A stretch of 64,000 bases of DNA from Parvibaculaceae bacterium (GTDB taxonomy: Bacteria > Pseudomonadota > Alphaproteobacteria > Parvibaculales > Parvibaculaceae), in assembly GCA_028283765.1 (NCBI GenBank), contig JAPWJY010000002.1, positions 124,001 to 188,000 of the forward strand, in the 5' to 3' direction. Both the position numbers and the translations under genes were made by a program. The notes beneath the pieces are model-generated. The model made no database searches. It saw only the letters and a list, made by a program, of their open reading frames with translations, and had not been told where the DNA came from. Shown here piece by piece: positions 25,740-35,249 of the stretch; positions within the stretch are counted from its first letter, which is position 1, and every line of letters begins with the position of its first letter.

Positions 25740-27320
25740 ATGGTCGCGCATATCGAGACGGTCGCCTTCATAGGGGTGGAGGCGCGGCCGGTGGACGTGC
25801 AGGTGCACATGACCTCGGGCCAGCCCGGGTTCGTCGTGGTCGGCCTCGGCGACAAGGCCGTGACCGAGAGCCGCGAGCGGGTGCGCGCCGCGCTGACGGC
25901 CATCGGGCTCGGCATTCCGCCCATGCGCATCACCGTCAATCTGGCCCCCGCCGATCTGCCCAAGGAGGGCAGCCACTATGATCTGGCCATCGCCGTCGGC
26001 CTGCTGGTGGTGATGGGCGTGCTGCCCGTCCATGAGCTCGAACAGTTCGTGGTCATCGGCGAACTCTCCCTCGATGGCCGGATCAACCCCGTCGCGGGCG
26101 TGCTGCCCGCCGCCATCGCCGCCAATGCCCGGGGCAAGGGGCTGATCTGCCCGCAGGCCTGCGGCCCCGAAGCGGCGTGGGCGGGCATGGGGCAGGACAA
26201 TCCCGGCGGGGTGCTGGCCCCCCTGTCGCTCATCCAGCTCGTCAATCATTTCAAGGGCTCGCAGGTCCTTGGCGAACCGCAGCCTCTCCACATGGTAGAG
26301 AGCGGGACCCTGCCGGACCTGCGCGACATCAAGGGGCAGGAAAGCGCCAGACGGGCGCTGGAAGTGGCGGCGGCGGGCGGCCACAACATGCTGATGGTCG
26401 GCCCGCCGGGCTCGGGCAAATCCATGCTGGCGGCACGGCTGCCCGGCATCCTGCCGCCACTTTCGCCGCGCGAGATGCTCGATGTCTCCATGATCGCCTC
26501 GGTCGCGGGAGAGTTGATCCGCGAGGGCGAGACGGGCGGCATGGTCCGGCGGCGGCCTTTTCGCGCGCCGCATCATTCCGCGTCCATGCCCGCGCTGATC
26601 GGTGGCGGCCTGCGGGCCAGACCGGGCGAAGTGTCGCTGGCGCACCGGGGCGTGCTTTTCCTCGATGAACTGCCTGAATTTCCCCGGCAGGTGCTCGATT
26701 CGCTGCGCCAGCCGCTGGAGAGCGGCGAGGCCGTGGTGGCCCGGGTCAACGCCCACATCACCTATCCGGCCCGCTTCCAGCTCATCGCCGCCATGAACCC
26801 CTGCCGCTGCGGGCACGCGGGCGACATGGCGCGGGCCTGCCCCCGGGTGCCACGCTGCGTTGCCGACTATCAGGCAAAGCTGTCGGGACCGCTGATCGAC
26901 CGCATCGACATCCATATCGAGGTGCCGCCGGTGAGCCCCGCCGAGCTTGGCCTGCCCTCCACCCCGGAAGGCTCGGCCGAGGTCGCCGCGCGGGTGGCCG
27001 GAGCCCGGGCCCGGCAGGAGGAACGCTACGCTGCCCATAGCTCGGGCTCAGGTCCCCACGCCATCGGCGCGCAGACGCTCAACGCCCATGTGGAGGGCGA
27101 ACTGCTCGACGAGGTCGCCCGCCCAGATGAGGCCGGAAAGAAGCTGCTGGTCGAGGCGGCGGGGCGCATGAACCTGACCGCGCGCGGCTATCACCGGGTG
27201 CTGCGCGTCGCCCGCACGCTGGCCGATCTCGACGGCGCCACGGACATCGCCCGCCATCATATCGCGGAAGCCCTGTCCTACCGCGAGCCCATCCACCGGC
27301 GGCTCGGGGCGGCGATCTGA
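25740..27320 (+). CDS. YifB/ComM family Mg-chelatase-like AAA+ ATPase
   Basis: This 526-aa protein has an N-terminal Lon-like fold domain (residues 1-170), an AAA+ domain with Walker A GPPGSGKSM and a sensor region LFLDELPEFPRQVLDSLRQPLE, and a four-cysteine cluster (NPCRCGHAG ... ACPRVPRC) typical of the family. In Vibrio and Acinetobacter, ComM is a helicase promoting branch migration in natural transformation. The start at 25740 has a strong GGAGGGGG. It is often next to gshB in alphaproteobacteria. Confidence 0.93.
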   Translation: MVAHIETVAFIGVEARPVDVQVHMTSGQPGFVVVGLGDKAVTESRERVRAALTAIGLGIPPMRITVNLAPADLPKEGSHYDLAIAVGLLVVMGVLPVHELEQFVVIGELSLDGRINPVAGVLPAAIAANARGKGLICPQACGPEAAWAGMGQDNPGGVLAPLSLIQLVNHFKGSQVLGEPQPLHMVESGTLPDLRDIKGQESARRALEVAAAGGHNMLMVGPPGSGKSMLAARLPGILPPLSPREMLDVSMIASVAGELIREGETGGMVRRRPFRAPHHSASMPALIGGGLRARPGEVSLAHRGVLFLDELPEFPRQVLDSLRQPLESGEAVVARVNAHITYPARFQLIAAMNPCRCGHAGDMARACPRVPRCVADYQAKLSGPLIDRIDIHIEVPPVSPAELGLPSTPEGSAEVAARVAGARARQEERYAAHSSGSGPHAIGAQTLNAHVEGELLDEVARPDEAGKKLLVEAAGRMNLTARGYHRVLRVARTLADLDGATDIARHHIAEALSYREPIHRRLGAAI

Positions 27321-27440
27321 GAACTCATCGTTTCACCCGTGGCGACATGGACGATGCCGCCGTGCCCGACTATGTTCGGCTGGAATGGCCAGACGAAACG
27401 GCGGCAAGGGTCAGCCATGGGGGGCGAGGGGTCCGGCATC

Positions 27441-28466
27441 ATGTCATGGAAGAAAACAGCGATCCGGCTGGCTGCCGGCGCTCTTGCCGCGCTGTTGCTC
27501 GCGCTCGCCGTTTTCCTCACGATCTTCCCGCGCGTTTCCGCCGCGCCTCACATGATGGTCGACCTGTCGGAGGCCCGCATCAAACGGGGCGCCTATCTCT
27601 TCAACAATGTCATGGGCTGCCGCGGCTGCCATACGCCGGTCATCGAGCCCGCCGCCTATTCCTTTCCGACGGATCCCGCCCGCACCGGCGCTGGCCGCCT
27701 GATGGGTGGGCCGGAGGATGGCCTTCCGGCCCCGATCCACAGCCCCAACATCACGCCTTTCGAGCTTTCCGGCTGGAGCGACGGCGAAATCTACCGGGCG
27801 ATCACGGCGGGGGTGAACAGGCAGGGGCAGTCTCTTTTCCCGCTGATGCCCTATCAGGCCTATGCCACGCTCGACCGCCGCGACATCGAGGACGTGATCG
27901 CCTATCTGCGCACCCTGCCTTCCCAGAACGGCCACCAGCCGGAAAACAGCCTGCCTTTCCCGCTTTCCCTGCTGGTCCGCACCGCCCCACATGATGCGGC
28001 GTCCCAGCCCCGGCCGCCCGAAACCGACAAGCTCGCCTATGGCGCCTATCTCAGCCGGGCGGCGGGCTGTTTTGATTGCCATACGCAGGCGAACAACCGC
28101 AATCAGCCCGTGGGCACTCCCTTCGCGGGAGGCCGCGCCTTTCCGGCTCATGGTTATGTCATCTATTCGCCGAACCTGACCCCTGACCGCAAGACGGGGC
28201 TCGGCATCTGGACCCGCGCCCGCTTCATCGGACGGTTCCGGGCGCTGACGCCGGACGCCACACGCCAGATGGCCGTACCCGCTGGTTCGCCCAACACCCC
28301 CATGCCCTGGAGCGAGCTTTCAGGCATGACCGATACCGATCTGGACGCCATTTTCACCTATCTGAAATCATTGCCCCCCGTGCGCAACGACCAGCCCATG
28401 GTGCAGCTTGAACCGGGGCGGGATATGCCAAAGGCAGCCATTCCCTCCGATTCGGCCAAAAATTGA
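27441..28466 (+). CDS. Membrane-anchored di-heme cytochrome c
   Basis: The 341-aa protein has an N-terminal membrane anchor (LAAGALAALLLALAVFLTIFP) and two class I cytochrome c domains with heme sites CRGCH (about residue 60) and CFDCH (about 212). Each is followed by the SPN(I/L)TP-type segment and a Met-containing region typical of the cytochrome subunits of membrane dehydrogenases. No dehydrogenase or oxidase partner gene is nearby, so the electron donor is unknown. An upstream ATG at 27417 would give a longer N-terminus. Confidence 0.88.
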   Translation: MSWKKTAIRLAAGALAALLLALAVFLTIFPRVSAAPHMMVDLSEARIKRGAYLFNNVMGCRGCHTPVIEPAAYSFPTDPARTGAGRLMGGPEDGLPAPIHSPNITPFELSGWSDGEIYRAITAGVNRQGQSLFPLMPYQAYATLDRRDIEDVIAYLRTLPSQNGHQPENSLPFPLSLLVRTAPHDAASQPRPPETDKLAYGAYLSRAAGCFDCHTQANNRNQPVGTPFAGGRAFPAHGYVIYSPNLTPDRKTGLGIWTRARFIGRFRALTPDATRQMAVPAGSPNTPMPWSELSGMTDTDLDAIFTYLKSLPPVRNDQPMVQLEPGRDMPKAAIPSDSAKN

Positions 28467-28570
28467 AAACACCCCTTTCCCATTCCATCCGCGCATGGAA
28501 CGAATCTCCATCATGACATCTGCCCGTCAGGGCAGGAGCGAGCGACGGCAAAGACCGGTATGAGGACCTG

Positions 28571-29941
28571 ATGACGGCAAACGAGATGGCGGCCCCCCTG
28601 TCCTTCAGCCAGCGGGCGCTGCGCGCCTGGTCCGTCTATACCGAGCGCCGGGTTCTCATCATCCTGCTGCTCGGCTTTTCCTCCGGCCTGCCTCTGGCGC
28701 TGACCGGCTCGACCCTCTCGATCTGGATGAAGACGCAGGGCGTCGATCTCAAGACCATCGGCCTCTTCGCTCTCGCCGGACTGCCCTATGTGCTGAAATT
28801 CCTCTGGGCCCCGCTGGTGGACCATGCCCGCGTGCCCTTCCTGACCCGCTATCTGGGGCGGCGCAGGAGCTGGCTGGTGACGACCCAGCTGGCGCTCGCC
28901 GCCGCCATCGTGGCGATGGGGCAGGTCGATCCCGTGGCGACGCCCCTGCTCATGGCCGCCGCCGCGGTCGCGGTCGCCTTCTGCTCGGCGACCCAGGACA
29001 TCGTCATCGACGCCTACCGGGTCGAAAGCCTCGGCGCCGACAGCCAGGCCGCCGCCATGGCGAACTATGTCGCAGCCTACCGGGTTGCCATGCTGACCTC
29101 GACGGCGGGCGCGGTCGGGCTGGTGAGCCTGTTCGAGGACAAGGGGGTGGATAGTGCCCATTCATGGCCGCTCGGCTATGGCGCGATGGCGGCGCTGATG
29201 GCGGTGGGCCTTGCCGCAAGTCTTTTCGCCCATGAACCGCAGGGGAGCGAGAAAGCGCTTGAAACCGAGCCCACGCATTTCATGGCCCGCCTGCGCCATG
29301 CCGTCATCGATCCGTTCGTCGATTTCGCGATGAAGCCGCAATGGCTCGCGATCCTGAGCTTCGTGGTGCTGTTCAAGTTCGGCGACGCCTTCGCCGGGCA
29401 TATGGTCGGGCCCTTCGCGCTCTCCATCGGCTTCGACAAGGCGGTCTATGCCGGGATTTCCAACGGCGTCGGCCTGCCCGCAGCGCTCATCGGCGGCTTT
29501 CTTGGCGGTTTTCTGACCAGGGCGACCGGCGTCCGCACCAGCCTCTGGGTTGGCGGCATTCTTCAGGCCGTCTCCAACCTCGTGTTCTGCTGGCTCGCCT
29601 TCATGGGACCTCAGGCCTGGGCGCTCGGCGTCGCCGTCGCCACGGAATCCCTGACCGGCGCCATCGGCACGGTGGTTTTCGTCGCCTGGATCTCCAGCCT
29701 GTGCTCCCGGCGCGCCTATACGGCAACCCAGTTCGCGCTGCTTTCGGCCCTTTCAGCGGTCGGCCGGACCGTCCTGTCCTCAAGCACCGGCTATGTCGCG
29801 GAAGCCACCGGCTGGGTGACTTTCTTCTTCATTACCACGCTGCTAAGCATTCCCGGTCTTGTGTTGTTATGGCGACTCAACCGCTCGGGCACCATCGGGC
29901 AGGACAGCAAAGAAAGCATATCAGGACAGATTGCCTCTTGA
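28571..29941 (+). CDS. ampG: AmpG-like MFS permease (muropeptide transporter family)
   Basis: This 456-aa major facilitator protein has about 12 or more membrane helices. The N-terminal LILLLGFSSGLPLALTGSTLSIWMKTQGVDLKTIGLFALAGLPYVLKFLWAPLVD and SATQDIVIDAYRVE are the hallmarks of AmpG, which imports GlcNAc-anhydroMurNAc peptides for cell-wall recycling and beta-lactamase induction. No beta-lactamase or ampR gene is present here. The ribosome binding site GAGGA precedes the ATG by five bases. Confidence 0.9.
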   Translation: MTANEMAAPLSFSQRALRAWSVYTERRVLIILLLGFSSGLPLALTGSTLSIWMKTQGVDLKTIGLFALAGLPYVLKFLWAPLVDHARVPFLTRYLGRRRSWLVTTQLALAAAIVAMGQVDPVATPLLMAAAAVAVAFCSATQDIVIDAYRVESLGADSQAAAMANYVAAYRVAMLTSTAGAVGLVSLFEDKGVDSAHSWPLGYGAMAALMAVGLAASLFAHEPQGSEKALETEPTHFMARLRHAVIDPFVDFAMKPQWLAILSFVVLFKFGDAFAGHMVGPFALSIGFDKAVYAGISNGVGLPAALIGGFLGGFLTRATGVRTSLWVGGILQAVSNLVFCWLAFMGPQAWALGVAVATESLTGAIGTVVFVAWISSLCSRRAYTATQFALLSALSAVGRTVLSSSTGYVAEATGWVTFFFITTLLSIPGLVLLWRLNRSGTIGQDSKESISGQIAS

Positions 29942-29956
29942 TCGACACGCGATTGT

Positions 29957-29962
29957 TATAAT
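29957..29962 (+). promoter_or_regulatory. Consensus -10 element before the OlsB-like gene
   Basis: TATAAT matches the sigma70 -10 exactly, 62 bases before the next gene's ATG, in an otherwise GC-rich region. A -35 at the right spacing is not convincing. Confidence 0.4.
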
Positions 29963-30024
29963 GTGTAGGCAGTAGAGGGGAACTTGCCTTGCGTGAAACC
30001 GCGCGATGATGGAAGGATGACCCC

Positions 30025-31047
30025 ATGACCAGCCTGCACACCGGAGCGCCAGCACCAAAAGGCACGGTGACGGCGGAAGGGCTCGCCCCTCTGCCAGAGA
30101 TGATTGAGATAGCCGCAAGGCTGTCAGACAGGGATTCCGGCATGAAGGACTCGGCCGCCGAACAGACGGTTCATCAGACGCGCGCGGATTTGGTCCAGAT
30201 GACGACGCTGCCTCCTGTAATGGCTGATTCGAACAATGGCACCAGCTACGGCCTGCGCGGCACGCTGGAGGTGAGGCTCGCCGCCTCTCCGGCCGATGTC
30301 GATGCCGCCCAGGCCCTGCGCTATCATGTATTTTATGAGGAAATGTCGGCAAAAGCCGATGCGCAGACCAGAGCGACGCGCCGCGACGTCGACCGGTTCG
30401 ACGCGATCTGCGACCATCTTCTGGTCATCGACCATTCCGAGACGGACAAGGCGGGCAAGCCCGCCATCGTCGGCTGCTACCGGCTGCTGAGGCAGGAGGT
30501 CGCCGACCTTCATGGCGGCTTCTATACCGCCAGGGAATATGACGTGGCGCCGCTTTTCGCGGGCAAGGGCAAGGGCCTGCGCTTTCTCGAACTGGGGCGT
30601 TCCTGCGTGCTGCCGCCCTACCGCAATCGCCCGACCGTGGAACTGCTCTGGCACGGAATTCTGCTTTATGTGGCGGAACACAGGCTGGATGTGATGTTTG
30701 GCTGCGCCAGTTTCGAGGGCACAGACCCCGAGGCGCTGGCCCTGCCGCTCTCCTATCTTTACCATAACCACATGGCCCCGCCGGAATGGCACGTCCGGGC
30801 GCTGCCGGACCAGTTCGTCGAGATGAACCGGATGGCGAAGGACGAGATCAACCCGCGCGACGCGGTGCGCCGCCTGCCGCCCCTGATCAAGGGCTACCTG
30901 CGGGCCGGGTGCTATATCGGCGATGGCGCGGTCGTGGACTCGCAGTTCAACACCACGGACGTGCTGATCCTGTTCCCGGTCGCCCAGATTTCGGAACGCT
31001 ACAAGGCCAAGTGGGAACAGAAATACGGCACGCCGCGCGTCGGCTGA
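30025..31047 (+). CDS. OlsB-like acyltransferase (GNAT/hemolysin-like family)
   Basis: The 340-aa protein contains an OlsB-type domain from about residue 75: EVRLAASPADVDAAQALRYHVFYEEM, then RDVDRFDAICDHLLVID, LRFLELGRSCVLPPYRNRPTVELLWHGI and MFGCASFEGTDPE. OlsB transfers a 3-hydroxyacyl group from ACP to ornithine, the first step of ornithine lipid synthesis. The first ~70 residues are an unusual extension, but GGAAGGA before the ATG at 30025 supports that start. OlsA is not adjacent; the plsC-type gene at 59786 is a distant candidate. Confidence 0.82.
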   Translation: MTSLHTGAPAPKGTVTAEGLAPLPEMIEIAARLSDRDSGMKDSAAEQTVHQTRADLVQMTTLPPVMADSNNGTSYGLRGTLEVRLAASPADVDAAQALRYHVFYEEMSAKADAQTRATRRDVDRFDAICDHLLVIDHSETDKAGKPAIVGCYRLLRQEVADLHGGFYTAREYDVAPLFAGKGKGLRFLELGRSCVLPPYRNRPTVELLWHGILLYVAEHRLDVMFGCASFEGTDPEALALPLSYLYHNHMAPPEWHVRALPDQFVEMNRMAKDEINPRDAVRRLPPLIKGYLRAGCYIGDGAVVDSQFNTTDVLILFPVAQISERYKAKWEQKYGTPRVG

Positions 31048-31104
31048 CGCCGCCAAGGCCGGAGCCCATGACGCCACCGGCATCATGGGCCCTGCTATCC
31101 TGCG

Positions 31105-31548
31105 CTATTTCTCGACGTTGATCGTAACCACCTTCGAGACGAGGGGCGGGTTGTGGGGGATGTGATTGGCATCGCCCATGATCAGTTGCAGCGTGTGCCT
31201 GCCCGGGGCCAGCTTGACGCTGGCCTCGGTCTGCCCGCCGCCGAAATGGACATGCTGCTCGTCCTTGATCAGCGCATCCTCAAGATCCGCCCCGGTGGGA
31301 GCGGGCGTATCGATCAGCAGGTGATGATGGCCGGTCATGGCATGGTCGACGCCGGCAGGCGCCACGCCCAGCCCCTCAAGGCCGAATACGACCTCGACCG
31401 GGCTTTTGACGGTTGCCCCGTCCTTCGGGCTGATGATGTAGACCCTGGCGTCCTTCGGCCAGAAATCATCGGCAGACATGGCAGGCGTCACGGCCAGCAG
31501 GGCCGGGACGGCAAGCGCGCCGCATAGCATCATGGTTCCCAGTTTCAT
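31105..31548 (-). CDS. DUF4399 domain periplasmic protein
   Basis: This 147-aa protein has a cleavable signal peptide ending near TPAMSA and a DUF4399 domain. The domain is rich in conserved-looking histidines: GHHHLLID (H74-76), EQHVHFGGG (H99, H101), RHTLQL (H118) and NHIPHNPP (H129, H132), a pattern that could bind a metal such as copper. The function of the family is unknown. The ATG at 31548 has GGGAGA upstream. It ends convergent with the OlsB-like gene. Confidence 0.82.
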   Translation of the reverse strand: MKLGTMMLCGALAVPALLAVTPAMSADDFWPKDARVYIISPKDGATVKSPVEVVFGLEGLGVAPAGVDHAMTGHHHLLIDTPAPTGADLEDALIKDEQHVHFGGGQTEASVKLAPGRHTLQLIMGDANHIPHNPPLVSKVVTINVEK

Positions 31549-31644
31549 CTCGTTCTCCCAATAGAGCTTCGCCAAAGCGAAGCGATTACCGGGACCGTCA
31601 GGCGGCCCGGTCCGGGATGACGAGATGTGAACGGCCAGAGCTCG

Positions 31645-33909
31645 TCACTTGTCCAGATTATAGGCAGCCAATGCCGCCATGTTAACCAGATCAGAAACGT
31701 TCGCAGTCATGGGCACGATCTGGACCGGGCGCTTGAGGCCGACCAGCAGGGGACCGATCAGCGTCGAACCGCCCAGCACCCGCAGGAGCTTGGTCGAGAT
31801 CGAGGCGGCATGGATCGCGGGCATGACCAGCACATTGGCGGCATCGGTCAGGCGGCAGAACGGATAGAGCGCCATGATCTCGCGCGACAGCGCCACATCG
31901 GCGGCCATTTCGCCGTCATATTCGAAATCGACGCCGCGCGAATCGAGCACGCGCACCGCATCGCGGACGGTGTTGGGCCGCTCGTGACTGTGGGTGCCGA
32001 AGCTGGAGTTGGCGAGCATCGCCACGCGGGGCTCATAGCCCAGCCGCCGGGCGACATCGGCCGCCTGGGTGGCGATGTCGGCAAGCTCGTCGGCCGTCGG
32101 CATCTCATGGACGTTGGTGTCGGCCACCAGCACGATACGCGCGCCCGCGACCACGAGGGTGACCCCGATGGGCTTGTGCTTGCCGATCGGATCGATGACC
32201 CGGCAGACATCCTCAAGCGCCGCGGAATAGGTGCGGGTGACGCCCGTGATCATCGCATCGGCATCGCCCAGTTCAACCATGAGGGCCGAGAAGATGTTGC
32301 GGTCATTGTTCACGAGACGCTGGCAATCGCGCCACAGATAGCCCTTGCGCTGAAGCCGGGCATAGAGGAATTCGGTATATTCCGTGCCCTTGTCGGTCGA
32401 GGCCGCATTGCGGATGTCGAGGCCGGACTCAGGCTCAAGGCCGATCTGGCGCAGGGTCTCGCGCACCCGGTCCTCACGGCCGACGAGGATGGGATGGCCG
32501 AGCCCCCCGTCGCGGAAAGCGATCGCGGCACGGATCACGCGCTCGTCCTCGCCCTCGGCGAAGACCACGCGCTTGGGATCGCGCCGCACCTTGTCCATGA
32601 TGACCTGAAGCGTGCCCGCCGTGGGATTGAGCCGGGCGGAGAGCCGGTTCTTGTAGGCTTCCATGTCGACGATAGGCGCGCGCGCCACGCCCGAATCCAT
32701 CGCCGCCCGGGCGACGGCCGCGGGAATTTCACGCATCAGGCGCGGATCGAACGGCACGGGAATGATATAGCCCGGCCCGAAGCGGGGACGCTCGCCATGA
32801 TAGGCGGCGGCCACCTCGTCGGGCACATCCTCACGGGCAAGCTCGGCCAGGGCTTCCGCACAGGCGATTTTCATCGCCTCGTTGATCTGGGTCGCCCGGA
32901 CATCGAGCGCGCCGCGGAAAATATAGGGGAAGCCCAGGACATTGTTGACCTGATTGGGATAGTCGGAGCGCCCGGTGGCGACGATGGCGTCGTCGCGGAT
33001 GAGGGCGACTTCTTCCGGCGTGATCTCGGGGTCGGGATTGGCCATGGCGAAAATGATGGGGCGGGGCGCCATGGACCTGACCATCTCGGGCGTCAGCGCG
33101 CCCTTGGCGGAAAGGCCGAGGAAAATATCCGCGCCTTTCATGGCGTCCTCAAGGGAGCGGGCATCGGTCTTGACCGCGTGCGCCGATTTCCACTGGTTCA
33201 TGCCCTCGGTGCGGCCCTGATAGATGACGCCCTTGGTGTCGCAGAGCAGCGCGTTCTCGGCGGGCAATCCCATGGCCTTGATCAGTTCCAGACAGGCGAT
33301 GCCCGCCGAGCCTGCGCCATTGACGACCAGTTTCGTCTCCTTGATGTCGCGGCCGGTCAGAAAGAGCGCATTGATGAGACCCGCCGCCGAGATGATGGCG
33401 GTGCCGTGCTGATCGTCATGGAACACCGGAATGTTCATGAGTTCGCGCAGGCGCTCCTCGATGATGAAGCAGTCGGGCGCCTTGATGTCTTCCAGATTGA
33501 TGCCGCCGAAGGAGGGCCCGAGATAACGGACCGCGCCGATGAACTCCTCGACGTCTTTCGTGTCGATCTCAAGGTCGATCGAGTCGACGTCGGCGAAGCG
33601 CTTGAAAAGAACGGCCTTGCCTTCCATCACCGGCTTCGAGGCCAGCGCGCCCAGATCGCCCAGCCCCAGAATGGCCGTGCCATTGGAGATGACTGCAACG
33701 AAATTGCCCTTGGACGTATAGTCGTAAACGGCGTCCGGGTTTTCCGCGATGGCCCGCACCGGCGCGGCAACGCCGGGACTGTAGGCAAGCGAGAGATCGC
33801 GCTGCGTCGCCATCGGCTTCGTCGCATTGATTTCAAGCTTGCCGGGCTTGCCCTGCGAATGGAACAGCAGGGCTTCTTCGTCGGTTACGTGGCGCCGTTT
33901 CTTGGTCAT
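31645..33909 (-). CDS. maeB: NADP-dependent malic enzyme with phosphotransacetylase-like domain
   Basis: The 754-aa MaeB type converts malate to pyruvate and CO2, making NADPH. The malic enzyme half (residues ~1-430) has [52 protein letters not shown] and the Rossmann motif [10 protein letters not shown]. The C-terminal ~320 residues resemble phosphate acetyltransferase, as usual for this class, and probably act in acetyl-CoA regulation rather than catalysis. The ATG at 33909 has GAGG upstream; longer readings extend into the promoter region. Confidence 0.96.
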   Translation of the reverse strand: MTKKRRHVTDEEALLFHSQGKPGKLEINATKPMATQRDLSLAYSPGVAAPVRAIAENPDAVYDYTSKGNFVAVISNGTAILGLGDLGALASKPVMEGKAVLFKRFADVDSIDLEIDTKDVEEFIGAVRYLGPSFGGINLEDIKAPDCFIIEERLRELMNIPVFHDDQHGTAIISAAGLINALFLTGRDIKETKLVVNGAGSAGIACLELIKAMGLPAENALLCDTKGVIYQGRTEGMNQWKSAHAVKTDARSLEDAMKGADIFLGLSAKGALTPEMVRSMAPRPIIFAMANPDPEITPEEVALIRDDAIVATGRSDYPNQVNNVLGFPYIFRGALDVRATQINEAMKIACAEALAELAREDVPDEVAAAYHGERPRFGPGYIIPVPFDPRLMREIPAAVARAAMDSGVARAPIVDMEAYKNRLSARLNPTAGTLQVIMDKVRRDPKRVVFAEGEDERVIRAAIAFRDGGLGHPILVGREDRVRETLRQIGLEPESGLDIRNAASTDKGTEYTEFLYARLQRKGYLWRDCQRLVNNDRNIFSALMVELGDADAMITGVTRTYSAALEDVCRVIDPIGKHKPIGVTLVVAGARIVLVADTNVHEMPTADELADIATQAADVARRLGYEPRVAMLANSSFGTHSHERPNTVRDAVRVLDSRGVDFEYDGEMAADVALSREIMALYPFCRLTDAANVLVMPAIHAASISTKLLRVLGGSTLIGPLLVGLKRPVQIVPMTANVSDLVNMAALAAYNLDK

Positions 33910-34142
33910 ATCAACATGCCTCATCGCGGCCCGGATAACATGAGGACCCCAGGACAACACGGGGATAAAGGACCGCCGGAGCACGGGTTTTAGGCCCGGC
34001 ACAGGCAAACCACAAGCGTGAGACTGAACCGGAGCGCCGCGACAAGGATTTTTTAAAGAAAATATGTGATTTCTGGTCCGGCATAAGCCACAGGCGAGAC
34101 AAGTCGTCGCGGACTATTCCCGTCGAGCAGGAGATACGCCCA

Positions 34143-35219
34143 ATGCTGGCAGCAAATCTGGCCCTGTCATCCTTTCCGCAGGGGCTCAGCCGTTCCCAGT
34201 TTGAAATGGCAGGCCTGTCCGCTCTCGACAACGCCCGATGGACCCGCCCCGGTCTGCCCTCGAAGAGAAATGGCGCTTCTACTCTTTCGCCAGTACGACC
34301 GGATGTCCGGCGCGGCGAGACCAGAGAGAGCTTTTGCACCTTTGGCGCCGTACAGGCAGCTCTTGCGGAAGGCGTTGCCATCTGCGACCGGATGCAGGCG
34401 TTCCCTTCCCCTGTGCCGCCCCATGCGCGTGAAAACATGGAACTGGACGAGGACAGCGACGATGCGTTTTTCGATGCGCGGGAGACTTTTTCAGTCTCCG
34501 GCGCTTCATCCGCTGACGATGTCAGTTCCACAATCTCCCTCGCCCTGCCGGATATGCAGGCGCGAATCGAGACGCTATCGCATGCCTTGGACGAACTGAG
34601 ATTCGAAGCGACACATTTCATTTCTCATGACCTGAGGAAAAACTTTCTTCCCCGGATCATTGAGGTTGCCTGTCCCTCCAAATTCCAGCTCATGAACCCG
34701 TGGGGCACCTACAGAAGTCATCACGAATATTTTCTCGGCACACCGGAATCGGGGGGTGGATTGCTCACACCAGCAAAACCGTCCCAGCCGGGCTGTTTTG
34801 CCGGGATCGGGCAAACCCTCTCGAATCTTGAGGAGCGTATCGGCGAAATCTCGGACATGATCCAGGCTATCCTGGCATGCGAGGCCGACAACCCGGATCT
34901 CCTGCCGCCTGACGGGCAGGGGCAACGTTTTCCCGAATTGCTCATGCAATTTTCCTCGGCAAAAACCATGCTGAACGCCTGCACCGGGACATTCAATGCC
35001 GACAAGGACGCCATCCTTCAGGACTTCGCCCTCTTCGGCCCCCCGGCTGAATTCAATGTCAGGCAGGCCATCCGGACAGTCCGAAGCACCCCTGGCACCA
35101 TACGCACGGAAAGCCTTGTCCAGGACATATGGCATGCTGGCGGTGCGGCGGAGCGCATGAAGTTCCTTGAGGACCGGTATTATATCACGGACATGCAGCC
35201 TTCCCTGCAAACCGCCTGA
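34143..35219 (+). CDS. Unrecognised 358-aa protein with a histidine-kinase-like H-box motif
   Basis: I do not recognise this protein. A good ribosome binding site (AGGAG, nine bases before the ATG) supports it. The first ~130 residues look disordered and end in an acidic patch (MELDEDSDDAFFD). A helical part follows with HFISHDLRKNFLP at 158-170, resembling the phospho-acceptor helix of histidine kinases (H162). A second helix (IGEISDMIQAILACE, 233-247) and FNVRQAIRTV (304-313) could mimic the rest of a DHp domain. No ATPase domain exists. Base composition is visibly less GC-rich than its neighbours. It lies between maeB (divergent) and mutS. Confidence 0.65.
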   Translation: MLAANLALSSFPQGLSRSQFEMAGLSALDNARWTRPGLPSKRNGASTLSPVRPDVRRGETRESFCTFGAVQAALAEGVAICDRMQAFPSPVPPHARENMELDEDSDDAFFDARETFSVSGASSADDVSSTISLALPDMQARIETLSHALDELRFEATHFISHDLRKNFLPRIIEVACPSKFQLMNPWGTYRSHHEYFLGTPESGGGLLTPAKPSQPGCFAGIGQTLSNLEERIGEISDMIQAILACEADNPDLLPPDGQGQRFPELLMQFSSAKTMLNACTGTFNADKDAILQDFALFGPPAEFNVRQAIRTVRSTPGTIRTESLVQDIWHAGGAAERMKFLEDRYYITDMQPSLQTA

Positions 35220-35249
35220 CAGGGTTCCGCCTCCCCGGCTCATGCTTTA

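Noticed and set aside
31627-33993. A very long open frame antisense to maeB
   Set aside because: High-GC genes with strong third-position bias create long antisense frames; its composition (Gly/Arg/His/Asp-rich without any domain) is typical of such shadows. The same applies to long frames antisense to nrdA, yifB, mutS, pnp and infB.
34575-35243. A 222-codon frame on the minus strand opposite the unrecognised gene
   Set aside because: It lacks a good ribosome binding site and a recognisable fold, and runs into the mutS promoter region; the plus-strand frame has a strong ribosome binding site and covers the whole gap.
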